Source of the DNA: Claveliimonas acetigenes
GTDB lineage: Bacteria > Bacillota > Clostridia > Lachnospirales > Lachnospiraceae
Direction: 5' to 3'
Assembly (NCBI RefSeq): GCF_025567385.1
Contig: NZ_JAOQJU010000003.1
Span: 124,001 to 188,000 of the forward strand
DNA: 64,000 nucleotides
Both the position numbers and the translations under genes were made by a program. The notes below the pieces were generated by a model. It worked only from the letters and a program-made list of their open reading frames with translations, had not been told where the DNA came from and did not search any database. Of the stretch, positions 34,238-45,400 are shown one piece after another; position 1 is the stretch's first letter; every line of letters begins with the position of its first letter.

Positions 34238-36328
34238 ATGAAAGACAAAATTTTTGGCGTGCTCCAGCGCGTAGGAAGATCCTTTATGCTTCCAATTGCC
34301 ATCCTCCCGGTAGCCGGTCTCCTGCTGGGATTCGGCAGCTCGTTTACCAACGAAACCATGCTTGAGGCTTATGGGCTAATCAACGTAATCGGTCCGGGAA
34401 CTATTGTTTATGCTATCTTTGAAGTTATGAGCGAAGCCGGCAACATCATCTTCGCCAACCTGCCTATTATCTTCGCCATGGGCGTTGCAATCGGCATGGC
34501 AAAGAAGGAAAAGGAAGTCGCAGCTCTCTCAGCGGTTATTGCATTTTTCATTATGCATGCCTCCATCAGCGCCCTGATTACCATCAACGGAGGAACCGAA
34601 GAACTTTTAAGCGGCGCTACCGCTTCTGTCTGCGGTATTACTTCTCTGCAGATGGGCGTATTCGGCGGTATCATTGTAGGTCTCGGCGTTGCCGCTTTGC
34701 ACAACCGCTTCTACAAAATTGAACTGCCCCAGGTTCTTTCTTTTTTCGGCGGTACACGGTTTGTCCCGATTATTTCTGCCCTGGTCTATACGGGCGTAGG
34801 AATCCTGATGTTCTTTATCTGGCCGGTCATCCAGACCGGAATCTACGCCGTGGGAAATGTAGTCCTGGAATCTGGTTATGCAGGAACATGGGTATACGGA
34901 CTGATGGAACGTCTGCTGATTCCCTTTGGCCTTCACCATGTTTTCTATCTTCCTTTCTGGCAGACGGGTCTTGGCGGAACCATGGAAGTGGGCGGCCAGT
35001 TAATTGAGGGCGCGCAGAATATTTTCTTCGCTCAGCTTGCAGACCCTACCGTAGAGCACTTCGCGGTATCTGCCACCCGGTTCATGTCAGGAAAATTCCC
35101 ACTGATGATTTTCGGCCTTCCGGGAGCTGCTCTTGCCATGTACAAGACTGCCAAACCCGAGAAAAAGAAAGCCGTGTCAGGTCTTCTGCTCTCTGCCGCC
35201 CTGACTTCCATGCTGACGGGTATCACCGAACCACTGGAATTCACCTTCCTTTTCGTAGCGCCCGTACTCTATGGCATCCACTGCGTATTTGCAGGTTTCG
35301 CTTATATGCTGATGCATATCTGCAACGTAGGCGTCGGCATGACATTTTCAGGCGGAGTTATCGACCTGTTCCTCTTCGGTATCCTGCAAGGCAATGCAAA
35401 GACCAATTGGATCTGGATTGTAATCGTAGGAATCGGATATTTCATCGTATACTACTTCCTGTTTAGCTTCCTTATTAAAAAGCTGGATTTGAAAACACCG
35501 GGAAGAGACGACAGCGAAGAAGTAAAATTATACCGCCGAAGCGACGTAGAGGCGCGCAAAAATACCGGCGGCGCATCCGGCTCTGTTGTCAAGTCTGCTG
35601 AGGATGAACTTTCCCGCACAATCTGCCAGGGCCTCGGCGGCAAGAAGAATATCTCTGACGTGGACTGCTGTGCAACAAGACTCCGCTGTACCGTATTCAA
35701 ACCGGAGCTTGTAGATGACAAGCTCCTGAAATCAACCGGCGCATCCGGCGTAGTCCACAAAGGAAATGGCGTACAGATTATTTACGGTCCCAGAGTAACG
35801 GTCATCAAATCGAACTTGGAAGATTATCTGGAGAAGGCAGAAGAAAGAACCGCCAAAAAAGTGACGCAGACCATCGTCATCTCCAGTCCTGTCACCGGAA
35901 CCGCTGCCGACCTTTCCACTGCCCCGGATGAAGCATTTGCTGCAAAAATGATGGGAGATGGTGCGGTTGTCACACCGGAAGATGCGGTAGTAAAAGCTCC
36001 GGAAGACGGCGAAGTATGCTTCGTCTTCGAGACCAAACACGCCATTGGCTTTTTGACCGACTCCGGCATAAGCCTGCTGCTTCACATGGGTATTGATACG
36101 GTAAAATTGAACGGAGAAGGCTTTAAAGTATTTGTAGAAAACGGTCAGAAGGTGAAGAAAGGCGAACCGCTTATGGAACTTGACCTTGCATATTTAAAAG
36201 CACACACGCCTTCCATCACTTCTCCGATTCTGTGTACAGAACTGGAAGATAACCAGAAAATCCGGTTGCTTAAGGAAGGCCATATTCAGGCAGGAGAAGG
36301 ACTTTTTGCAATCGACCTTTACGAATAA
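34238..36328 (+). CDS. ptsG: Glucose-type PTS permease, fused IICBA
   Basis: A 696-residue phosphotransferase-system transporter that imports and phosphorylates a hexose. Domains in order: EIIC with about ten helices (residues 15-425, with SGAT-like loops and ITEPLEFTFLFVAP near 330), EIIB (about 450-530) with the phospho-cysteine C478 in DVDCCATRLRC, and EIIA (about 545-696) with the phospho-histidine H616 in LLLHMGIDTV. Glucose and N-acetylglucosamine permeases share this layout; ITEPLEF is shared by both. Glucose is the default call, GlcNAc is possible given the amino-sugar genes in the window. AAAAGGAGA precedes the ATG. No HPr or EI gene is nearby. Confidence 0.88.
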   Translation: MKDKIFGVLQRVGRSFMLPIAILPVAGLLLGFGSSFTNETMLEAYGLINVIGPGTIVYAIFEVMSEAGNIIFANLPIIFAMGVAIGMAKKEKEVAALSAVIAFFIMHASISALITINGGTEELLSGATASVCGITSLQMGVFGGIIVGLGVAALHNRFYKIELPQVLSFFGGTRFVPIISALVYTGVGILMFFIWPVIQTGIYAVGNVVLESGYAGTWVYGLMERLLIPFGLHHVFYLPFWQTGLGGTMEVGGQLIEGAQNIFFAQLADPTVEHFAVSATRFMSGKFPLMIFGLPGAALAMYKTAKPEKKKAVSGLLLSAALTSMLTGITEPLEFTFLFVAPVLYGIHCVFAGFAYMLMHICNVGVGMTFSGGVIDLFLFGILQGNAKTNWIWIVIVGIGYFIVYYFLFSFLIKKLDLKTPGRDDSEEVKLYRRSDVEARKNTGGASGSVVKSAEDELSRTICQGLGGKKNISDVDCCATRLRCTVFKPELVDDKLLKSTGASGVVHKGNGVQIIYGPRVTVIKSNLEDYLEKAEERTAKKVTQTIVISSPVTGTAADLSTAPDEAFAAKMMGDGAVVTPEDAVVKAPEDGEVCFVFETKHAIGFLTDSGISLLLHMGIDTVKLNGEGFKVFVENGQKVKKGEPLMELDLAYLKAHTPSITSPILCTELEDNQKIRLLKEGHIQAGEGLFAIDLYE

Positions 36329-36371
36329 TTAGGGTTTTTGAAGCACTTTCTCACTTTAATGGATAAATTTC

Positions 36372-36409
36372 AGGGGAAGACATGACTCATACGAGTCATG
36401 CCTTCCCCT
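36372..36409. terminator. Long hairpin between convergent ptsG and SLH-protein genes
   Basis: AGGGGAAG (36372-36379) pairs with CTTCCCCT (36402-36409) and CATGACTC (36381-36388) with GAGTCATG (36393-36400), with one A-C mismatch and an ATAC loop. T-rich sequence flanks both sides (AAATTT upstream, ATTT downstream). It probably stops transcripts in both directions. Confidence 0.7.
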
Positions 36410-36417
36410 ATTTAGAA

Positions 36418-36435
36418 CTGTCTATTTCAGGACAG
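36418..36435. terminator. Second short hairpin in the same convergent gap
   Basis: CTGTC (36418-36422) and GACAG (36431-36435) enclose TATTTCAG; CCCCTTTT follows on the plus strand. It lies 26 bases beyond the stop of the giant SLH gene and backs up the larger hairpin. Confidence 0.4.
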
Positions 36436-36461
36436 CCCCTTTTCCGCCAATTATGAACTTC

Positions 36462-39400
36462 CTATCTGTACCATGTATAATCGATATAGTTCTTGAACAT
36501 CTGCGCCGCATGCGCACGTGGCGCGTATTCCTGCGGATTGATGGTCGTATCGCTCATACCTTTAGCAATGCCTTCGCTTACACACCATACAAGTGCGTCA
36601 TAAGCATATTCAGAAATCTGATCCTTGTCAACATAACGGTCCATAAACTGCGGATAAGTTACAGTCATATCGACTCCCTTGCTCTTTGCATAACGGTACA
36701 TCATGGTAAACATCTGCTCACGGGTAATCGGCTCTGCGACACCGAATCTGCCGCTTCCATCCGTATAACCGGTAGTAACGCCGTTCTCTTTCGCCCACGC
36801 CAGATATGGTGCATACCATCCGTCGGCGCTTGCATCTGTAAACCCGGAATCAACGCCTTCCCACTCTGTTACATCAATGCCTTCCATTCTCGCAAGAACG
36901 GTAACGAACATTTCACGTGTCATCAGGATTTGCGGTCCGAACAGATCATCTGTCATACCGGTCATAAGTCCCAGATCTGTCAGATAAGTAACTGCCTCAT
37001 AGTACCAGTCATCTGTACGGCAGTCCGTATAATAAGAAGCTGCATAAGCCTCAAATACGACTCTAACATCCACAGCGCTTGCCGGCATGGTGAAACTCCA
37101 CTTCTCCAGATAATCCACTCCTTCACTTACAAAGGATACCGGAACGGAGTTGCCCTCTGCGTCTACAACAGAAACTCTTTTTACGCGGTAACCGTCATCC
37201 GGATCAGCCGTAATAGTCATTCTGTCGCCCACCTGCGCGCTGTCAGCATTCATAGTAACCGTTCCATGGCCTTCCTCATATGCATTAACGGCATAAACAG
37301 TCACAGTGTTTGTAATTTTCTCCATTACCACAGAGATTTCTACATCATAGTTCGGCATGGTAAATGTATATTCACCGCCATTTTCCTGAACAGCCGGAGT
37401 AACTTCAATCTCGCCGCCGTCTACCAGGAGAGACTTCAGATACCATCCATCGTCCGGTGTAATTTCAAGAGTTACACTATCTTTGTAGTTGACATCAGCT
37501 GTTTTCGCATTGTGTCCGTTCAGTCTGACCGTTCCTTCTCCGGTTTTCTCAAGAACCGCCTCGTAAGTAACTGTCTTGTAGGTTGCCGTAACGGTTACAT
37601 CCGCTGCCGGCATAGTAAATGTGTAATTGTTATCACTGATTCCGGTGAGCGCTGCCGATTTCTGCCCGTCCGCATAGGTTACGGTCAAATCATCCAGTGC
37701 ATATCCCTGATTCGGCTTAACATTTACCTTAACAACATCTTCTACCTGTGCTGACTCTGCCGGGGTTGTCGTTACAGTTCCCTGTGTTTCGTCGCTGACA
37801 ACAGTAATGCTATAATCATTTTTCTCAAATACTACTTCCACTTTTACGTCACAATTCGGCATCGTAAAGGTGTAATTTCCGCCTTCTGCACTGATCGCCG
37901 GACTTACTGCCACATCGCCTGTCTGTGCATCACCTGTTACCCGAATCGCTGCCAGATGCCATCCATCAGCCGGTACCGCTCCAATGGTAACCGTATCCAG
38001 ATAATCTGCGTTCATGGTCTCTGTAAAGTAAGTATTCAGCGTCGCGTTTCCTTCACCTGTCTTCGTCAGTTTTGCAGTATAAGTAACTTCCGTAAATATA
38101 GCTGTTACCGTCACCGCCTTCGCCGGCATGGTAAAGGTAAATGCATTTTCGCCCACACCTGTAAAGATTACGCTCTGTGTACCATCATCATAAGTTACGG
38201 TAAGTTCTTTCAGGGCGTATCCTTTATTCGGTGTTACCGTCACATCAACCTGATCGTCAATCTGCGCCTGGCTGATAGCCTTACCATCCTTATCAAAAGT
38301 CTCAACCTTGCCCTGTACGGCGTCAAATACCTTTGTGATAGAATAGTCGATCTTCGCATATGTAACCTTATAAGTTACATCCTGTGCCGGCATCCGGAAG
38401 CTCAGAGTAACCGGTTCTCCTGCAGCCGTATTCATTGCCGGAGCCTCAGAATCTGTCTTAGCCACTGTAAAGCGGCTGTCCTCAGCAAAGTACTCTGCAA
38501 CAATAGACTCTACATAGTAGCCTGCATTCGGAGTAGCAGTAATGGTTACTTCGTCATTGTATGCATAGCGGAAAGATGTCTGTGTGGAAACTGCTCCGTT
38601 GACAGCAATGCTTCCATCCGTTCCGCAATTTTCATCCTGTGTCAACGTATAAGCACTCTTTTTAAAGGTCACATTTACATATACAGGATAAGACTGTACT
38701 TCATGTACGCTTGCTTTATAAGTTGCCGGAATCTGGAAGCTGTATTCACCAGTCTTGTCATCTCCTACACTTCCTGTGTACTCAACAGATGTCAGATTAC
38801 CATCTTTATCCATCGTCTTCACTTCCACCGCATCAATCTCATAGCCTTCCTCCGGCACTGCCGTGAATTCAATCCTATCATCATAATACTGGTTCCGTGT
38901 AAATTCCGGAGACGTCTGGTTTCCGCCGGACTGCACGGTTCCATTTTCCGTATCCAGGAATACTACATCCGTCTGATCATATACAAATTCTGCACGGATG
39001 ACCGTATCCTTCACAATCACAAAGTCTGCATTGTCTGTGCTCGGCTCTGTCACCGGGGTTTCCACATCTGCAGATGTCCATCCGACAAAATGCTGTCCTA
39101 CGGGTCCTGTCACCACATCCGCCACATGATATGCAACGTCGGCAGTTTCCTTATAAGTAACGCCTTCCATTGCGATTACAGTACTATCATAATTTACATA
39201 GGTTACTACATAATCCACCTTCTCAAAGGTTGCCGTCACAGTAACCGCCTCTGCAGGCATGGTGAAATAATAAGAACCTGTGCCGCTCTCGGATTCCGTA
39301 TTGTTCTCCGTAAAGTCTACCTTAGCTCCCGAAACAGTCATTACCTCCAGCTTCACCAGCTTATAGCCATAATCCGGTGTTGTAGCAACATCAATGCGTT

Positions 39401-42400
39401 CGCCCACATTCGCTTTCTGAGCAGACAGCTCCACTGTTCCCGCTCCATTCACTGCCGTCTGAAGCGTATAGTCAATCTTGCCATACTCTACGGTTACTTT
39501 TACATCAGAAGACGGCGTCCTGAACGTAATCTCATGGCTGGTGTCTAATACATCTGTCTGCAGACCGCTCGTATAGCTTACCCCATTGCTGAAGTCATTT
39601 GCAGCCGTATCATCCAGTGCATAGGAGATACTCTTTACATAGTATCCCGCATCTGGTATTACGGTTACATTCACATCATCCTTATACGCAGAAGTAATTT
39701 GATTCTCAGTCAGGCCGTTCATCAGGATCGAACCATGATCTTCACCTTCTACTTCTTTCGTAATAGTGTACGTATCCTTCACAAAGTTTGCTGTCACCTT
39801 TACATCTTCTGCCGCCGGCATATTGAAATAATAGATACCATTATTCTCAGTAAGCTGGCAGCTCTGGGTTCCGTCTGCGTAAGTTACTTTTACGCTGTCA
39901 AATACCCATCCTCTGTAAGTCTTCACAACAAAGCTTACAAGATCGCCGGTCTGATACTGCGCATTTGCCGGATAATAGGTTCCATCCATATCCGGATCTT
40001 CAAACAGTTCCTTGCCATCTTCATCCAGAAGTGCCACGTAACCCTTGTTATCAACATTTTCCAGTTCTGCAGCCGTTCCCGGCTTTCCGGTAACCTGTGG
40101 ATCATAGGTCGATGCATTGCTGTCGCTTACATTAACATTGTAATCATATGCCACGTAAGTAATATTTACGGTTACGTCAAACGGTACCATCGGGAAGGAA
40201 TAGGTATTGGTATTGTAATCATAGCTGCCCTGGACAAAACTTAAATCTCCTGCTTTGTTGGTGTAAGAACCAACTACACTTGCCACCCGGTAGCCATTTA
40301 CAGGTGTAATAGCGATTTCTACCGTACTTCCCTGTGCAACATCACGATTCGTCGTAGTATAACCGTTGATAGTGAAATCTCCCGCCTGCGGAATATTTTC
40401 TTCAACCTTAACATTATACGCTCTCGCTTCCGTATACACATTAATCACTACAGACTCTGCCGGCATCGTAAATGCATAGGTATAAAGATCGTTTCCAATC
40501 TGGTCTGTATCCTCTGCATCTTCCACCGTTCCTTTCGCGATCAGTGTCGGTACGACTACAAGGTCGCTGTTGCCGCCTGCGGAAGTAATGGTAATATCCG
40601 TAATCTTCCAATTATATTTTGCAGAAACCTGGAAGTATACCGTCTCTCCATTTTTCGCAGCCAGCGTATTTGCTCTGTTATTCAGAAAATCCACACTGTT
40701 GCTCATATCCTTGCCCTGATCGGCCTTCAGGATATAGAGATTGTCTGCCACTCCAGCGGATACCGTATTCTCCACACCTTCATAGACAGCCTGCAGATAC
40801 AGATCTTCTTCTACCGTAATCGTCTCACCTGCCGCATAGCTTACATCACCGTCAGACATCAGAAGCTTCCATCCTGCAAATACATAACCTTCCGGTACTT
40901 CCGGCGCTGCCATTGCTTCTGTCGTCTCACCTGCTTTTACGGTTTCCTGCTTCAGCAAGGTATTGTCACTGTCAAGATAAGTTACGGTGTACTCACCCTG
41001 TACTGCCTGGGACTTAATGGTTACATTCTGTTCCGGCATGGTGAAGTGATATACTGCATCGCCATTGTCGTCAAGGACAATGCTTACCGGAATCATCGTT
41101 CCGTCTTTTGCCTCAACATAGACATTACCTACACTATAATTCTTATCGGTTGCTTTTACCGTAAATGTAACGTCTGTTCCAACCTTCGCTTCTGTCACAT
41201 CACAGCTGATGGCCGTATTTTCACCGGCGCTTGTAGAAATCTGATATACCGTCTTCTTCGCAGACGCAACAATCTGTACGTCGGCTCCCGGCATGGTGAA
41301 GCTGTAGTTTCCATCTTCGTCCGGTATCAGGACTTTTATTTCCTTCGTTCCATTTTCCGTATAGGTAATATATACCGTATCTACCTCGTAATCTTCGTCA
41401 GCTTCTACTGTAAACTCTACAGATGCATTGTACTCTGCGGTCTGTGTTGCCGGAGTTACCGTACAATTGCTTCCTGCAGAAGTCACCTGGAAGCTCTGTT
41501 TCTCCCAGTTTGCTGTATAAACAGCGGATTTGGTAACTTCAAAAGTCTGACCTGCATTTACCGTATTGGAATCGTCCGCACTGTCAACCCAGTTTACCAG
41601 TGTATATCCCGTCTTCTCCGGTGCCGGAGCTGTCACGCTGTCGCCATGGGATACCGCTTCGTAGCCATATACCACACCAGTCGCCGCATCAACAAACTTC
41701 ACCACATACTGGCTGCTTACCCACTGTGCAGTAAATGTTACATTATCTGTTACAGTATATTTAGCGCCTGCATTGTAGACCATATTGGTCTGGCTGCTCA
41801 GCCAGCCTGCGAACTCGCAGCCTGCCTTTTCCGGTGCTGCCGGAAGTACTGCCTGTTCTCCGTACTCAACTGTCTCAGCCGGATAATCCGGTGTTCCGCC
41901 GTCAAGTGCATAAGTTACAGTATATTCATCAGCTTTCCAGTATGCCTCGTATACAACCACATCGTCTGCATCCTCCGGTATCGAATAAGTATCTCCGGCT
42001 TTTACCTTGTTCTTGCCGCCGTTCCGGCTCCATCCTTCAAATGTCCTGCCGTCCATTACCGGATCCGGAGTTACAACTTCATTGCTGAAGCTTCCTTTGT
42101 CTACGATCTGGTAATCATAAAGCATACCATTGTTCATGAACTTCACAAGAACCTTCTCTGCCGGAATCTCTTCATATTCGACATGGACATTCACATCTCC
42201 TGCCGGCATAGTAAATGTATATACGCCCTCTGCATTTGTCGGAATAAGCACAATACCTTCTGCAATTCCATTGTCTGCCAAGTCGGCGCTTATGTTCTTC
42301 AGTACATAGCCATCCGGCGTATCAACCGTAAGTGTTACCGTAGAATTGTATGCCGCCTTGTCTGCTGTAGAAACTTCACTTCCGCACTCAGCCGGAGTAA

Positions 42401-45400
42401 CGTCTACATTTACACTGTAAGACTTTGCATCTGCATCCAGTACAAACTCAAGATCTGAATCAATATTCGAAATCACTACGCCTGTGCCATAAGATACTCC
42501 GCCGTTTTTCCACAATGCATTGTCTGTATCATATCCTGTCAGTTCCGGGAATGCCGGAGTCGTAACCGCGTAACCATTCTCAACCGTTGCCAGATAAGAA
42601 TAATAAATCTTGCCGTCCAGTCCCTTGAAGTTCACAAGATAAATCGGATCAACCTCCTGATATACCGGAGTCAGTTCAATGCTCTGTGTAATGGTATATG
42701 CCTGGCCCGGAAGCATCATCTGCCCGTCACTGGAAGCCCAGCAAATGAATTTGTCAGCATCAACCGGTTCTTCTACCGTATAGGAATCGCCGTATTTCAC
42801 ATCCACAATATTTCCGGAATCCGTATAGGTAACTGTCAGATCATTCGCCGTAAATTGTGCGTAGTAAGTAGCATCTCCTGTTGCAACCGCATCTGCTGCC
42901 ATTGCATTGCCGCCCACTGCCGCATCGAACCATCCTGCGAAGGTATATCCATCCGTTGTCGGTTCCGGAGACGGAAGCGGGATTACCTCACCTTCTGCCA
43001 CAGTCTTCTGATCCACCATTGTGCCATCGGCAAGTTTAAAGTCGATAGTATAAACCGGAATCTTCTTCAATGCCTTTGCTGAAATCTTCACATCTGCATC
43101 CGGCATCGTGAAGGTATATTCATTCAAGCCGGTTCTTACTGCTTCGACAGCCTTACCATCCGTCGTCGTCACCGTCACGTACGCCAGATCATAATTTTCA
43201 TCCGTATCCGCCGTGAACTTCACCTGCTCACCGACAAGCGCCGTATCCACATCACAGGTAAGAGCCACTCCTTCCGGAGTATCCGTAAGAATCTTAAATT
43301 CCTTCGTATTCTCTACCCACTGTGCTTCGTATACAATCTCGTCTGCTGCGTCATCCGCAACCGCATATGCTGCGTTCGCCGCTAACTTCGTATTTCCGCC
43401 GTCAGCGCTCCATCCCTGGAATTCATATCCGGCACGTACCGGTTCTGCGGCCGGAGCCGTTCCCTGCGTACCTTTTGTCACAATCTGTAAATCATACAGC
43501 GCTCCATCCGATATGAACTTCACAATTGCTTTTTCTGCCGGAATTTCTTCATAATTTACCGTTACAGTCACATTTTCTGCAGGCATGGTAAACTGATACT
43601 CTTCTGCTGTCTTCGCCAGGCAGGAAATAACAGTTCCGGTGGTATCACCGACAACCGTTACATCTTTTACTGCATAGCCATCAGGAATCGTCAGTTTTGC
43701 GACCTTAATTTCGCCGAATTTTCCACGGTTCGCATCGACAGACACACCGCCCACATTCGGATTGACAACCGTTGTCACTTCATATTCTTCTGCCTCAAAT
43801 TTTGCTTCGTAAGTAATATCCTTAGAAGCAGTTGTGTCAGAATTTAATTTGTCATCCCCGTTATACCAGCCCTCAAAAGTGCAGCCTTCTTTAGCCGGAT
43901 CTGCCGGAGCCGTGATAACCGCGCCTTTTTCCACATATGCCACATCATAGAGACTTCCATCCGCCACATATTTAATAACGTAGTGATCCTGCGGAACCTT
44001 CTCAAATGTCGCCGTCACATGCACATTAAACGCAGGCATGGTAAAGGAATAATTTTCTCCTTCTTTGACAACCGCTACCGGAATCCCCTGATTTGCATCA
44101 TCGGCATTCACAGCGGTAATTCCTCTCAGAATATATCCCTCTGGCACCGTCACATTCAACGCAACATTATCGCCATAAGCATAACTGACATCAACATCTG
44201 CCAGCTCCACCTTCGTACCGTCCGCCGTATCGCCTGCCGTCTCTAGCGTTACCTGATAGGTCTTTGCCGTATACTGCGCAGCATAGATCAGATCCTTCGT
44301 AACAGTATCATTATTCCGATACTCATAGCCTGTCTCTGTATCCACCCATCTGCCAGTTTCACTGCCTTCCTTCTCAGGAACCGCAGGTGGAGTTACTACA
44401 GCGCCATACTCATAAGTCTGTACATCATACAAGCTGCCGTCTACCATATACTTCACGGTATACTGATTCTGCTCAGTCTGCACTTCAACCGTCACATCCT
44501 GCGCCGGCATGGTGAAGGTATACTCCCCATCCTGTGAACCTGTCTCCGGCTGCAGAACGCTTCCATCCGCACATACAACCCGGATCCCTGCAAAAGTCTG
44601 TCCGTCCGGAAGACCTAAAACAGTAACCGTTACCGTATCGCCCGCCTGTGCGCTGGTTTTATCCACCGTCACATACGCTCCCTCAGTAACCATATATGCA
44701 TTTGGAGAAAAGATTGCATAATAAGTGGTAGCGCTTGTTACTTCTGTCTTTTCAACATCAACAATCTTATCTGCATTTCCCTTTTCCGTGCTCCAGCCTT
44801 CAAACGTACATCCTTCTTTTACCGGATTCTCCGGCACGGACGGACTCCCGCCTGTCTGTACACTCTGCGTATCCCAGACTCCGTTATCGTCCGTCATAAA
44901 TTTCACTTCATTACCCTTTTCACGTACGTTCGCTGTAATTATCACATTCTTGCCCGGCATAGTGAAGGAAAATACACAGCTATTGCCGGACGTCTCCGTC
45001 AGACTTGTCGGAACATAAACGCCGTCTTCCGTTACAGCAGCAGCTCCTGTCACTTCATATCCGTCAGCAGCAGCCAGGGTTACCTGTACATTATCCCCCG
45101 TCTTAGCTTGCGCCGGTACCGTTGAGTTTGCCGTATCAATATTCGCACTGTCTTTCAATTGAACATTATATTCCGATGCTTCCCACTGTGCGGTAACCAC
45201 TAAATTACCGGAAATCGCCTGCAACACGTCATCTGTCACCGACCAGCCTGCGAAGGTATATCCGTCTCGCTGCGGTTCTGTCGGCTTCAGATCGGAAGCA
45301 TCCGCCTGGCCCGTTGCAGGATCTGCTTCTGCAATACCGCTTGCCAGCACGCTTCCCGTACCGTCCTGGAATACAACAACATAGCTGCCATCGTATCCAA

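Noticed and set aside
36365..36440. Terminal inverted repeat of a mobile element
   Set aside because: Nearby stems fit transcription terminators between convergent genes. No transposase, target duplication or second copy is seen in the window.
36462..36560. LPXTG sorting signal at the C-terminus of the giant protein
   Set aside because: The C-terminus is a third SLH domain ending KNYIDYTWYR, with no LPXTG, hydrophobic helix or basic tail.
36453..45018. Many long plus-strand ORFs opposite the giant SLH gene (up to 530 codons, for example 37956-39548)
   Set aside because: They are antisense frames of a repetitive, Val/Thr/Glu-rich gene. Their translations are Cys/Arg/Ile/His-rich, lack domains and good Shine-Dalgarno sites, and repeat with the period of the sense repeats.
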